From Candidatus Thalassarchaeum betae (GTDB lineage Archaea > Thermoplasmatota > Poseidoniia > Poseidoniales > Thalassarchaeaceae), in the NCBI GenBank assembly GCA_022447095.1, contig JAKUUP010000002.1, positions 20,062-84,061 of the forward strand: DNA of 64,000 nucleotides, in the 5' to 3' direction. This document shows, in pieces, positions 24,449 through 33,966 of this stretch. The stretch's first letter is position 1; the number at the start of each line of letters is the position of its first letter. The translations under genes were made by a program, and so were the position numbers. The notes below the pieces were generated by a model. That model had not been told where the DNA came from. It searched no databases and saw only the letters and a program-made list of their open reading frames with translations.

Positions 24449-25597
24449 ATGAACCCTGTCGTGGCCTCCGATGGGCTGAAAGACCCGAAGCGGACGCGAC
24501 GGAACGTGGAACCAACTGGTCGCATCCACAACTTCGGCGCTGGACCTGCTGTCCTGCCGCTTGAAGTGGTCGAGGAAGTGGCGGCCACTCTGCCCAACCT
24601 GCTCAACAGTGGTTTCGGCCTACTGGAGGTCTCACACCGAAGCCCCACCTTCCAGAGCGTCATCGACTCTGCTGTGGAACGGATCAGAGGGGTTCTTTCA
24701 GTACCCGACGACTACGAAGTGCTGTTCCTCCAAGGAGGTGCTTCGACCCAGTTCTACATGACTGCACTGAACCTGCTCTCCGAGGGTGAGAAGGCTGACT
24801 TCCTAGTAACAGGGGACTGGTCGAAGAAAGCGCTCAAGGAGGCTGGTCGAGTCGGAGATACAGCAGCAGCATGGGACGATTCTACCAATGGTTTCAGGTC
24901 GGTCCCCCAAGATGGCGACTACACCATCCGTGAAGATGCTGCATACGTCCACTACACTTCGAACAACACCCTCTACGGGACTCAGTACCACCATCTGCCG
25001 GAATGCGGAGGCAAACCGAGGGTCGTCGATGCCAGCTCTGACATCTGCGGCGTACCGATAGACGTGGCAGCGCACGATGTGATCTATGCGGGTGCGCAAA
25101 AGAATCTCGGGCCGAGCGGCGTGACTCTCGTCATCCTCTCACCGTGGGCGATGTCAAGGGCCAAGGAAGGGATTCCGACCATGCTCGACTACAACACCCA
25201 CATCTCCAAAGGCTCCATGTTCAACACCCCCAATACATTCGGAATCTACGTACTCGACCGAGTCTTCGCCTGGGTCGAGAGGAACGGCGGCCTAGATGGC
25301 GCAATCGAGCGCAATCGAGCCAAGGCCGCTCTTCTTTACGGCGAACTGGACCGAAGCGACTTCTGGAGGCCGCACGCCCGTGGGGGCTCGCGCTCGGTGA
25401 TGAACGTCACTTGGCGGCTTTCCGATGAGGGGCTCGAGAAATTGTTCCTAGATGAGGCGGGCGCTGCCGGCATGGGCGGCCTCAAGGGCCATCGCAGCGT
25501 CGGAGGCATCCGCGCCAGCATGTACAATGGATGTCCGATGGAGAGTGTCAGGGCGCTCGTCGGATTCATGCGCGACTTCGAGTCACGACACGGTTGA
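24449..25597 (+). CDS. serC: Phosphoserine aminotransferase
   Basis: Converts 3-phosphohydroxypyruvate and glutamate to phosphoserine. PLP fold-type I enzyme of up to 382 residues: HNFGAGPAVLP (N-terminal family signature), LEVSHRSPTFQ, LFLQGGASTQF, and the PLP lysine in YAGAQKNLGPSGVT, then GHRSVGGIRASMYN at the end. The ATG at 24449 leaves only 24 bases to the divergent pdxT start and gives a longer N-terminus than usual. A GTG at 24506 (start of VEPTGRIHNFG) is an attractive alternative. deoC follows within 9 bases. Confidence 0.9.
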   Translation: MNPVVASDGLKDPKRTRRNVEPTGRIHNFGAGPAVLPLEVVEEVAATLPNLLNSGFGLLEVSHRSPTFQSVIDSAVERIRGVLSVPDDYEVLFLQGGASTQFYMTALNLLSEGEKADFLVTGDWSKKALKEAGRVGDTAAAWDDSTNGFRSVPQDGDYTIREDAAYVHYTSNNTLYGTQYHHLPECGGKPRVVDASSDICGVPIDVAAHDVIYAGAQKNLGPSGVTLVILSPWAMSRAKEGIPTMLDYNTHISKGSMFNTPNTFGIYVLDRVFAWVERNGGLDGAIERNRAKAALLYGELDRSDFWRPHARGGSRSVMNVTWRLSDEGLEKLFLDEAGAAGMGGLKGHRSVGGIRASMYNGCPMESVRALVGFMRDFESRHG

Positions 25598-25605
25598 GTG
25601 GTTGG

Positions 25606-26307
25606 ATGGATGCGCGGAGCGTGCTCGACCTGCTCGACTTGACCTTGCTCGATCATGATGCCAGCGAGGTCGACCTCGATGCGCTGTGCCAGAAGGCAAA
25701 CACCCACCGCCCGGCCGCAGTGTGCGTGTTCTCTGAGCACGTAGCTTATGTCAGGAGTCACCTGGAAGATGGTATCGCACTGGCGGCTGTAGCAGGGGGA
25801 TTTCCTGTAGGTGATGGCGATCCAAGTGCCGTATCGGAGTCGATTCGAGTTGCGGTCAAAGCGGGTGCGGATGAGATCGACTGTGTCCTAGAGCCGCGCG
25901 AGGGAGAGGACTTTCCCAGCGAGTCTGAGCTCGCTATACTGCTCGCCATGCGCGAGGCATCGGCCGGTTGCACGTTGAAGGTCATCATCGAGACTCCACT
26001 GCTCGGAGAGAGGAGCATGCGCGCAGTGGCTCGGATGGCACTTGCAGCAGGCGCTGAGTTCGTCAAGAGCTGTACCGGCAAGAGAGGAGGGTGCAGCGAT
26101 GAGGCGGCTGGAATCCTCGCGTTCGAAGTGATGAGGCATGGCGTGACGATGGGGGATAGGCGTGGGGTCAAGTTGTCAGGCGGAATTGCGACTAAGAGCG
26201 ATGTTGAGAGACTGCTCGGTGTCTTACATTCTGAGGACCCCACCATCGAGGGCCCTACGAGGCTGAGAATCGGTGCCTCGACCTTGCTCGATGACTTAGT
26301 GGATTGA
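25606..26307 (+). CDS. deoC: Deoxyribose-phosphate aldolase
   Basis: Class I aldolase cleaving deoxyribose-5-phosphate to glyceraldehyde-3-phosphate and acetaldehyde (nucleoside salvage or the archaeal pentose route). The 233-residue TIM barrel has LLDLTLLDHDA at the start, EIDCVLEPREGED, LKVIIETPLL, the Schiff-base lysine in FVKSCTGKRGG and the second lysine in VKLSGGIAT. It starts 9 bases after serC. Its stop lies 2 bases from the 3' end of the opposite-strand tRNA-Val. Confidence 0.9.
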   Translation: MDARSVLDLLDLTLLDHDASEVDLDALCQKANTHRPAAVCVFSEHVAYVRSHLEDGIALAAVAGGFPVGDGDPSAVSESIRVAVKAGADEIDCVLEPREGEDFPSESELAILLAMREASAGCTLKVIIETPLLGERSMRAVARMALAAGAEFVKSCTGKRGGCSDEAAGILAFEVMRHGVTMGDRRGVKLSGGIATKSDVERLLGVLHSEDPTIEGPTRLRIGASTLLDDLVD

Positions 26308-26308
26308 G

Positions 26309-26384
26309 TGGTGGGCTCGGCAGGAATTGAACCTGCGATCTTCGCCGTGTGAAGGCGACGTCATAACCCCTAGACCACGAGCCC
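26309..26384 (-). tRNA. tRNA-Val(CAC)
   Basis: Read on the minus strand: acceptor GGGCTCG pairs with CGAGCCC, discriminator A, encoded CCA. The D arm lies in TGGTCTAGGGGTTATGACG. Anticodon stem TCGCC/GGCGA frames loop TTCACAC, giving anticodon CAC (Val). T arm is GCAGG-TTCAATT-CCTGC. No intron. It sits between deoC and the thioredoxin-CcdA gene. Confidence 0.94.
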
Positions 26385-26483
26385 GTGCCTCGGTGCCAGC
26401 CGCGAGTCGGCAATAAGCGTGATGACTCGGTATGGGAGCAGGACTCCCGCCGGAATCAAAAGTCGGTCCTAGGTCGGCGTTCT

Positions 26484-27929
26484 ATGGTAGCGGGTCTGGA
26501 CTTCGGCGTTCTGCGCCAGAGGGAGACCTGGCAGGCGTTCGGCGTCGGCGTAGTCCTGTTCTGCATCATCGGGTACTCCTCGCTCAGCCTGTTCGGCCTA
26601 TCGTCCGCGGCATACGGGGTGTCCGAAGACATCGAGTTGGTGCCTGACTTCGAAGTCGCCTCGATGAACCGCACCGGCATCGATGATGCCATCGCGGACG
26701 ATAGCGGTATGGTGCGGCTCTCGAGTCTGAGAGGGAGCGTCGTCGTCCTTGACTTCATGGCGGTGGACTGCGGCAACTGCCACTACGTTCAGGAGCATAT
26801 AGAACTGAACCTCGACGCTTGGAGCGGACTCGAGGGCGAATACCCGGTGGTGGCCATATCCATCGGTTCTTGGTACGGCTACGAGCCCTTCGAGCGCATC
26901 AACGAGACCTTTGGCGGTGCCGATTCCTCCAGACACATGCGCTGGCCTGTGGTAAATGGGGCCACTGACTCAGTGCTGCTCGAAGACGGGGGAAGAGGGG
27001 ATCTGGTCGAGTACTACTCAGCGCAGAACCTTCCTCTGGCGCTGGTGATCGACCATGAGGGATACGTCGTGGCCAAGGAAGGCACCGGGACCCCGTTGGA
27101 TGGCTGGGAGTCATTCGACTCGGCGATACAGAGGGCCAATGGAGGAGAGGCTGAGTCACTGCGGTTCGGCATCGAGAAGGCCGACCGCTCACTAACAGGA
27201 GTCTTTGTGATCGGCTTGTTTCTCGGCGTCCTCGTTTATTTCTCCCCGTGCGCCTTCCCGGTCCTGCCATCCTACATCGCATACTACCTCAACCTCGGTA
27301 TGAGGGAGGACGAGCTACGTGAGGCCGGGAAACTCTCCGGGAGCATGCCCAAACCATTCGAGGTAGGTGGTTATGCCGCTCTGGGACAACTGACCTTCTT
27401 CGGGGCGGTCGGTGCGATAATATTCGGACTGGACGGCATCATCGACCTGTCTGGCGTGCTGCACGATATCGCTGTGGGAATCGCTTGGCTCCTAGTCATC
27501 CTAGGAGGGCTCATGCTGCTCGGTTGGACCTCGCATCTTCTGTCTTGGGTCCAGGGTATTCTTGACCGCTACCAGACCACCGAGATGGATGAGCAATTCA
27601 CGCCACGCCGTAACATGTACCTGTGGGGCATCGGCTACAGCGCGGCCTCTGTGGACTGCACAGCGGCGGCTGTCTTCCCGTTCGTCGCTTGGCTCGCAGT
27701 CGTCGGCGGGGGCGCCTTCGCCACTGGGATGGCGGGGCTCATCCTTTCTGTCACGCTCCTCATGATTGCCGTGACCGTGCTAGTCGGGATGGGACGTCAA
27801 GCCATGCTCGACTTCCTACGCCGCTCTACAGGAGTAGTCAAGGCAACAGGGGCATGGATGATGATGTTCGCCGGAACAGGGCTGCTCATCTACCTGACGC
27901 AGCCCGAAATCGTTGCAGGTTTGCTCTGA
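26484..27929 (+). CDS. Thioredoxin-CcdA/DsbD-like fusion membrane protein
   Basis: About 481 residues. An N-terminal membrane anchor (FGVGVVLFCIIGYSSLSLFGL) is followed by an extracytoplasmic thioredoxin-like domain with the redox motif CGNC (VDCGNCHYVQEH). A CcdA/DsbD-type transmembrane domain follows, with Cys in YFSPCAFPVLPSY and a second Cys in ASVDCTAAAVFPF; about seven helices are visible. It should carry electrons across the membrane to reduce outer disulfides, for example in cytochrome c maturation or repair of secreted Cys-rich proteins. The domain order is the reverse of classic DsbD, which has thioredoxin last. ATG at 26484 chosen; upstream sequence is tRNA leader. Confidence 0.82.
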   Translation: MVAGLDFGVLRQRETWQAFGVGVVLFCIIGYSSLSLFGLSSAAYGVSEDIELVPDFEVASMNRTGIDDAIADDSGMVRLSSLRGSVVVLDFMAVDCGNCHYVQEHIELNLDAWSGLEGEYPVVAISIGSWYGYEPFERINETFGGADSSRHMRWPVVNGATDSVLLEDGGRGDLVEYYSAQNLPLALVIDHEGYVVAKEGTGTPLDGWESFDSAIQRANGGEAESLRFGIEKADRSLTGVFVIGLFLGVLVYFSPCAFPVLPSYIAYYLNLGMREDELREAGKLSGSMPKPFEVGGYAALGQLTFFGAVGAIIFGLDGIIDLSGVLHDIAVGIAWLLVILGGLMLLGWTSHLLSWVQGILDRYQTTEMDEQFTPRRNMYLWGIGYSAASVDCTAAAVFPFVAWLAVVGGGAFATGMAGLILSVTLLMIAVTVLVGMGRQAMLDFLRRSTGVVKATGAWMMMFAGTGLLIYLTQPEIVAGLL

Positions 27930-27966
27930 GCAGAAATCAAGTACCATCAGCGGTGCGCGCGAATCA

Positions 27967-30090
27967 ATGGAACCCCTGATGGGACTCGTCCTGTTGGTTT
28001 CGGTATTGGTCTGCGCGTATCTCGCGTGGAACATCGGTGCCAACGATGTTGCCAATGCGATGGGGACATCTGTCGGCTCTCGCGCCCTGACGCTCAAGCA
28101 AGCAGTAATCATTGCTGCAATCTTCGAGTTCATAGGCGCTTTCTTCGCTGGAGATGCGGTTACAGACACGGTTCGCAAAGGAATCCTTGTTGTTGATTTC
28201 GATAATCAGGCAATGGTTGATGCGATTTCTGCTGATCTGATGTACGGCTTCATCGCTGCCATGATGGCAGCGGCTGTCTGGCTTACTATAGCCACGAGAT
28301 ACGGCCTACCAGTGTCGACCACACACAGTATCATCGGTGGAATCGTTGGCGTCGGGTTGGTCATAGAGGTTCAACACGAAACCTCTCTTATTGACTGGGA
28401 GGTGGTTGAGAAGGTCGCTATGTCTTGGGTTGCCAGCCCAGTGATGGGGGGCCTATTCGCATTCTTCACCTTCTGGGTAATCAGAGAGGCTATTCTCGAC
28501 ACAACTGATCCTGAGGCGCGCGCTCGCTGGATGGCCCCGATATTAGCCATCCCGACATTCTTCGTTCTTGGTCTTGCACTGCAGTTCAAAGCTCTGAAGG
28601 GATTCTTCGCGAAGGCTCAGGACAGTGGCTGGATTGGAGACAAATATGACTGGTTGCCGGTCAAGGAAGATGGATCTTGGAACCCAATGATGGATAATGC
28701 GTGGTTCCCGATTAACAGCCTAATTCTAGCTGGAATTATTTCCATCATCGCTGCAGTGATTCTTGCTTACATCCTGAGAAACTACGATTTCAAGGGCGAA
28801 GAGGAGGGTTTTCACGGCGTTGAGAGGATATTTGTATGGTTGCAAGTCATCGCCGCTGCCTACGTCGCTTTCGCTCACGGAGCAAATGACCGGTCAAATG
28901 CAATAGGCCCTATGGCTGCTGTTTACCAAGTCCTGTCGAACGATGGGCAACTCGAAGCAGTGGCTGATGTACCGACTTGGCTCGTTCTACTGGGCAGCGC
29001 CGGGATAGCTATCGGTGTGGTGACTTGGGGGTGGAGAGTGATGGAGACCATTGGGAGCAAGATTACCGACATCACACCAACTCGTGGCTTCGCCGCTACA
29101 TTCGGTGCGGCGACGACTGTCCTGATTTTCTCCATGCCCTTCCTTGCTGTCCCCGTTTCCACTACTCACACGCTCGTAGGTGCAGTAGTGGGCGTCGGTT
29201 TAGCAGGTGGTGCGAAAGCCGTTGATTTCAGAGTCTTCGGGAAGATTATCGCCTCCTGGCTGGCAAGCCTTCCGGCCGCAGGATTCGGCGCGATAGTGAT
29301 CTACGTAGCCTGCGGCTCCCAGGCACTCAATATGCTCATCGTCATACCCATCGCACTCGCTCTGGTGGGCTATGTGATTTGGTCAACTCGCGATGGCGAG
29401 ATATTCGTAGACGAGGCTCTAGCGGGGGCGGATGGGTCAGAAGCCGGAACACCGACCTACTTCGAGCTCTTCCACACTCACGCTGAGGCTGTCGAGGAGA
29501 CTGTCAATCACATGCTAACAGCAGTAAACATCGCAGCAGACGGAGGAGATCCAAGCGAAGCCATAGAAGCGACTATCTCGGCTGAGTTGAGGGCTGACAA
29601 TGTGAAGAACGATTTGCGAAGAAGGGTTGGTTCGGGCAAGTGGAACCTGTTGATGAGGTCCGATGACTTCTATCACATGCTGGCTCGTCAGGACCGAATC
29701 GCCGACTACGCCCAGAACGTCGCTGAGCAACTGTCCTTCAGGCCTCTCTACGACAATGCAGAGGCCAAAGCCCTCCTCAAGGAGATGGCAGGAGCGGTCG
29801 CCAAGACCGCAGCCACCTACGAAGACGCTGTCGAAGCACTGCGTGACCTGACTCTATCTGGATACACCAAGGCCGGACGAGAGAGGCTAGGGGAGCTGAT
29901 TGACGATGTCAATCTGGCAGAACACGAGAGTGACCTAGTCGAGAGCAGAGCCGCTGGATTCGTGTTCAGCATTGGCGAAGACGACCCGCTGGCTGCTGTC
30001 CACATGTATAGGGTCCTACAGCGTCTTGACGATGTGTCCAATGCCTGCGAGACGGCGGCAAACGCCTTCCTGCCGATGGTGTACAACTAA
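27967..30090 (+). CDS. pit: PiT-family phosphate transporter fused to a PhoU-like (DUF47) domain
   Basis: Proton- or sodium-coupled inorganic phosphate uptake. 707 residues. The first PiT repeat has WNIGANDVANAMGTSVGS, the second has FAHGANDRSNAIGPMAA. VSTTHSIIGGIVGVG and VSTTHTLVGAVVGVG are the paired PiT signatures. About ten membrane helices run to residue 490. The last 200 residues (from YFELFHTHAEAVEETV) are soluble helices of the DUF47/PhoU-like kind, normally a separate neighbouring gene that regulates PiT; here it is fused. The second GAND motif has RS in place of the usual VA. ATG 27967 follows the preceding stop by 37 bases. Confidence 0.88.
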   Translation: MEPLMGLVLLVSVLVCAYLAWNIGANDVANAMGTSVGSRALTLKQAVIIAAIFEFIGAFFAGDAVTDTVRKGILVVDFDNQAMVDAISADLMYGFIAAMMAAAVWLTIATRYGLPVSTTHSIIGGIVGVGLVIEVQHETSLIDWEVVEKVAMSWVASPVMGGLFAFFTFWVIREAILDTTDPEARARWMAPILAIPTFFVLGLALQFKALKGFFAKAQDSGWIGDKYDWLPVKEDGSWNPMMDNAWFPINSLILAGIISIIAAVILAYILRNYDFKGEEEGFHGVERIFVWLQVIAAAYVAFAHGANDRSNAIGPMAAVYQVLSNDGQLEAVADVPTWLVLLGSAGIAIGVVTWGWRVMETIGSKITDITPTRGFAATFGAATTVLIFSMPFLAVPVSTTHTLVGAVVGVGLAGGAKAVDFRVFGKIIASWLASLPAAGFGAIVIYVACGSQALNMLIVIPIALALVGYVIWSTRDGEIFVDEALAGADGSEAGTPTYFELFHTHAEAVEETVNHMLTAVNIAADGGDPSEAIEATISAELRADNVKNDLRRRVGSGKWNLLMRSDDFYHMLARQDRIADYAQNVAEQLSFRPLYDNAEAKALLKEMAGAVAKTAATYEDAVEALRDLTLSGYTKAGRERLGELIDDVNLAEHESDLVESRAAGFVFSIGEDDPLAAVHMYRVLQRLDDVSNACETAANAFLPMVYN

Positions 30091-30909
30091 TCAGGCCCAA
30101 CCTGCGTCCTCGGCGATTTGTTCTGGCGACTCTCTCTCAGCCAGCGCAAGTGCGTACTCGAACAGCTTCCATGCCAGCATGGCCGTGGCGAGTCCGGTTA
30201 CCAGATCGAAGAGGTAGTGCTGCTTGGTAGTGAGGATGCTCACGCACAGCAGTGTGTATTCAACCCACAGAAGGATGAGGAAGACTTTGGCCAGTGGCTT
30301 TCCCTCGTGCTCGCGGTTGACCCAGAAAGTCATCATCCTCGCAAGCAGGTATGAGTGTACTATGTGCAGGCTCGGCCAGGCGTTCCAAGGATTGTCAGAG
30401 AAGTGGATGAATCCGAACAATGAGGCTTCCAGACCGCTCATCGAGTCCATGTCGAGTTGATCTCTGAGGTCTATCTCTGCTGGGAATGCAAGAAAGAAGA
30501 AAGTGCAGAACAGAGTCACTAGAATCAGACCCTGCATAGCCAGCATCAGTTCGACTCGTCCCCTGTCGTGCCTAGGGCAGACCGCGAGCGTGGTCGGGTA
30601 GAACAGATAGAGTGCCGCGTATGGGATAATCATCCAGTTGACCGCGGGAATTTCCCGGTCCAGCCATAGCTCCGGGTCCCAGACCGTGTCGAGGTAGTGC
30701 GCGGCTATGTTGTTGGAGCCGAAGTAGGGGACTGCGACGAAAAGCAAACCGACTAGGAATATCTCGAGCGGGAACCAATATCCGCCCATCCTCTCCCTAC
30801 GGGACCACGTCGATTTCCAGAACCCCTTCCAAGGCATCACCAGCGCGTGGATGCGAGTCGGGTGTGACTTATCCATGGGGTGCCGATGCGAGTCGGGCAA
30901 ATGAATCAC
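30091..30909 (-). CDS. PAP2-superfamily membrane phosphatase/transferase
   Basis: 272 residues with about six membrane helices. PAP2 motifs are NAWPSLHIVHSYLL (PSxH) and TKQHYLFDLVTGL; the first KxxxxxxRP motif is not clear. This pattern resembles inositol-phosphoceramide-synthase/Aur1-like PAP2 proteins, which act on lipid phosphates; a role in archaeal lipid head-group metabolism is inferred. The GTG at 30909 overlaps the symporter stop (GTGA); an ATG at 30876 gives a shorter protein and is possible. Confidence 0.72.
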   Translation of the reverse strand: MIHLPDSHRHPMDKSHPTRIHALVMPWKGFWKSTWSRRERMGGYWFPLEIFLVGLLFVAVPYFGSNNIAAHYLDTVWDPELWLDREIPAVNWMIIPYAALYLFYPTTLAVCPRHDRGRVELMLAMQGLILVTLFCTFFFLAFPAEIDLRDQLDMDSMSGLEASLFGFIHFSDNPWNAWPSLHIVHSYLLARMMTFWVNREHEGKPLAKVFLILLWVEYTLLCVSILTTKQHYLFDLVTGLATAMLAWKLFEYALALAERESPEQIAEDAGWA

Positions 30910-32330
30910 GCGACTTCATCGGGCATCGCATAGGAGCCTGCTACAGTCACAGCAGCAGAGCCAACCAGAGCCGACACGAAGACTTCGAGGTTAGCGAGGC
31001 CCCACTCGTTTGTGGGGTGGAAGATGTAATCCACACCCGTGGAGACATCCGCAGTCCACGCTCCGTAGGCGACTACAGAGAGAGGTCCGGCGACCGCCCC
31101 CATGAGGGCGCCCTTGGATGAAACTCTGTCCCAAAGGGTCAGCAGAACCGGAGCCACGGTAGCAGCAGCAAGAAGGTCTGCGAAGAGGAAAATCTCGAAT
31201 ACGCTCAGGGCGTCGATGGTGGTCGCCAGGTAAATTGCAATAGGCATCATCGCTATGGTTACGATTCGTGCTTGGCCAAGCTGCATCGAGCCGTTCGAGA
31301 GGTCACGCGATATGGAGGCTACCACGGCGTTCTGCAAGGTGTCGGCGCTCGAGCAGACGAGTGCGACTGCTAGGACGACGAAAGCGGCGATTAGCAGAAC
31401 CCCTGCGTCCTCAATCAGGTAGAAGAAGGCGGCAGATGGGTCTTCGGCGGCACCTTGTCCGGCCACCACTGTTCCCAGTACGCCCATTACGAAGACGAGG
31501 GGGAGAACGAGACCTGCGGCCAGAAAAGCCCCTTTCCTGAGAGCCTCGTCGCTCTCCGAAGCCCATGTACGCTGCCAGTTGCCCTGAGAGAACATCTCGG
31601 CCGCGGTGATAGCCACCACTAGGGCGAGTCCGGATCTGAACGAATCCATGTAGGACATGCTGCCGATTGACCAATCGTCCTCTGGGTTGTACGCCTTGGC
31701 GTCATCGATGAGAGAGCCCAAATCAGCCCCGAACAGGATGAGCAGTAGAGCGATGACGAGCCATAGTATCATCCAAGCCTGCCAGCGGTCGGTCTGCAGT
31801 GACGCAGGGAGCCCGCCATACGCGGTGTAGGCAGCCGTCACCGCGGCAACGGCGACCATGGGCACAAGGGGCTCCATGCCAGCGAGAATGTCCATCGCCT
31901 TGCCGATGGCAGTGAACTCAGCGAACAGGAAGGTGAACATGTAGAGCACCGAGATTAGGCCAACGTAGACTTGCATAGGCCGACCGAGCCTCATACTGAC
32001 GTAGTCGGCCAGCGTGACGCCGTAGGGAAGTTTCTCGCGGATCAACGGCCCGACGTATGCCAGCAGCATGAACGGTGTCGCAGAAGAGAGGGCGTAACCC
32101 ACGACGTCCCAGAAGCCGCCGTAGTATCCGACCTCCGAGGGTCCGAACAGTATCCAGATCCCCATTCCCGAGGCGAACAGGCTCATGCCGATTCGTTGCC
32201 AGCTCTGACTCCCGCGCGCAGACATGTAGGTGTCTGAGTCCATTTTTCGTTCGGCCGCGGCAGTGTAGCCGACGTAGCCGAAGAACGAAAGGGTCCCCAA
32301 AAGCAGGACGTAGGAGAGCAATGTGTCCAT
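30906..32330 (-). CDS. Sodium:solute symporter, probably proline
   Basis: SSS-family permease of 474 residues with about 13 hydrophobic segments. Family features are SFFGYVGYTAAAER, the SLFASGMGIWILFGPSEVGYYGG segment and AYTAYGGLPASLQTDRWQ, which marks the sodium-site helix. Substrate is inferred from context: the gene overlaps the end of the P5C dehydrogenase gene (TGATG), so uptake of proline or a related amino acid feeding glutamate is the best guess. Confidence 0.78.
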   Translation of the reverse strand: MDTLLSYVLLLGTLSFFGYVGYTAAAERKMDSDTYMSARGSQSWQRIGMSLFASGMGIWILFGPSEVGYYGGFWDVVGYALSSATPFMLLAYVGPLIREKLPYGVTLADYVSMRLGRPMQVYVGLISVLYMFTFLFAEFTAIGKAMDILAGMEPLVPMVAVAAVTAAYTAYGGLPASLQTDRWQAWMILWLVIALLLILFGADLGSLIDDAKAYNPEDDWSIGSMSYMDSFRSGLALVVAITAAEMFSQGNWQRTWASESDEALRKGAFLAAGLVLPLVFVMGVLGTVVAGQGAAEDPSAAFFYLIEDAGVLLIAAFVVLAVALVCSSADTLQNAVVASISRDLSNGSMQLGQARIVTIAMMPIAIYLATTIDALSVFEIFLFADLLAAATVAPVLLTLWDRVSSKGALMGAVAGPLSVVAYGAWTADVSTGVDYIFHPTNEWGLANLEVFVSALVGSAAVTVAGSYAMPDEVA

Positions 32331-33946
32331 CAGTCATCACCCATGAACGGGTAGGTCCAGTCCTGGGGTATGTCGATGGTTCGCTTGACGGATCGCGGAC
32401 TGATCCAGCGAAGCAGGTTCAACGGCCCGCCTGCCTTGTCGTTGGTGCCACTGGCTCGAGCCCCTCCGAACGGCTGCTGCCCTACGACAGCACCTGTCGG
32501 CTTGTCGTTGATGTAGAAGTTCCCTGCAGTGAAACGCAGTGCATCGAAAGCTGTCTGGATGTTCTCCTCCGAGGACGAGAAGATAGAGCCGGTGAGAGCG
32601 TAGGGGGAAGCCTCATCGCACATCCTCAGGACATCCTCAAAGTCGCCGTCATCGTAGACATAGACGGTGAGGACAGGTCCGAATATCTCCTCGACCATTG
32701 TCTCGGAGGTTGGATTCGTCGTGACGATTATGGTCGGCTCGATGAACCATCCAGTGCTGTCGTCTGACCCACCACCGACAGCGACCTCGCAGCAGTCCCG
32801 GCCACTGGCCCGCTCGATGTAGCCGGTGATCTTGTCGAATGCACGCTGGTCGATGACTGCTGTCATGAAGTTCGTGAAGTCGCGCGCATCGCCCATCTTG
32901 ATCATGCCGATCTCGGCATAGAGGTCGTCCGAGATGGCGTCCCATACCGAGCTCGGGACGTAAGCTCGGCTGGCAGCGGAGCACTTCTGGCCTTGGTACT
33001 CGAAGGCGCCGCGGAGCAACGCGACCAGCAACCCTTGGCGGTCGCAGTCCGGGTGGGCGACGACGAAGTCCTTGCCCCCGGTCTCCCCGACTATGCGAGG
33101 GTAGGAGCGCAGGTTCGGAAGTGCGAGCCCGATCTCCTGCCACAGTCCCTGAAAGGTTGCGGTCGAGCCGGTGAAGTGAAGTCCGGCGAAGTCAGGGTTG
33201 GCTAGCGCGATCTCGGTGATTTCGGCGCCCGAGCCGGGTAGGAAGTTTATGACGCCAGCAGGCAGGCCGGCCTCCATCATCAGCCGCATCAGCACGTAGT
33301 TCGAGTGGTACGAGTTGCGGCTGGGCTTCCACACGCACGTGCAGCCGACCAGCGCTGGCGCGCTGGGCAGGTTTCCTGCTATACTGGTGAAGTTGAACGG
33401 AGTTATGGCCAGGACGAATCCCTCGAGGGGGCGGATCTCAGTGGAGTTCTCGACGCCGCTCGGGGATATCGGGGGCTGGAGGTAGTCGTGGAAGCCGCGC
33501 GCGTAGTGGCAGTTGAAGCGCCAGAAGTCGATGAGTTCGCAGGCAGCGTCTATCTCCGCCTGGAACACCGTCTTCGACTGGTCCAGCATGGTGGAGGCGT
33601 TCACTCTCATGCGCCAGTCTCCCGCTAGGAGGTCGGCGCATCGCTCGAAGACCGCGCAGCGGCCCTCGAGACCTAGTTCGATCCAAGCCTGCTGTGCATC
33701 GACAGCGGCAGCGCAAGCAGCCTCCATCTCTTCCCTGCCCGCTAAGTGGACGTTGGCGAGTATGTGCCCATGTTCGTGCGGGATGACCTGAGTGGTCGTC
33801 GTGCCTGTGTAAACCTCCTCGCCGTTGATGATGCAGGGTATCTCTACGACTTCTGACATCTGCCTATCCATCTCATTCATGAGGGCAGATCTTTCGCTGC
33901 TTCCGGGGGCATAGCCCAAAATCGGTTCATTGATTGGTTGGGCCAT
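32330..33946 (-). CDS. Delta-1-pyrroline-5-carboxylate dehydrogenase
   Basis: Oxidises glutamate semialdehyde (P5C) to glutamate, the second step of proline catabolism. The 538-residue ALDH of the ALDH4A1 class shows ITPFNFTSIAGNLPSAPAL, the catalytic Glu in VGETGGKDFV, nucleophile Cys in YQGQKCSAASRAY, EEIFGPVLTVYVY and QQPFGGARASGTNDKAGG. Start at ATG 33946 (MAQPINEPILGY) because it gives the family N-terminus and leaves the zinc-protein gene intact upstream. Proline dehydrogenase is not in the window. It is translationally coupled to the symporter. Confidence 0.88.
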   Translation of the reverse strand: MAQPINEPILGYAPGSSERSALMNEMDRQMSEVVEIPCIINGEEVYTGTTTTQVIPHEHGHILANVHLAGREEMEAACAAAVDAQQAWIELGLEGRCAVFERCADLLAGDWRMRVNASTMLDQSKTVFQAEIDAACELIDFWRFNCHYARGFHDYLQPPISPSGVENSTEIRPLEGFVLAITPFNFTSIAGNLPSAPALVGCTCVWKPSRNSYHSNYVLMRLMMEAGLPAGVINFLPGSGAEITEIALANPDFAGLHFTGSTATFQGLWQEIGLALPNLRSYPRIVGETGGKDFVVAHPDCDRQGLLVALLRGAFEYQGQKCSAASRAYVPSSVWDAISDDLYAEIGMIKMGDARDFTNFMTAVIDQRAFDKITGYIERASGRDCCEVAVGGGSDDSTGWFIEPTIIVTTNPTSETMVEEIFGPVLTVYVYDDGDFEDVLRMCDEASPYALTGSIFSSSEENIQTAFDALRFTAGNFYINDKPTGAVVGQQPFGGARASGTNDKAGGPLNLLRWISPRSVKRTIDIPQDWTYPFMGDD

Positions 33947-33966
33947 GATATCACTCGATTCGTTCA

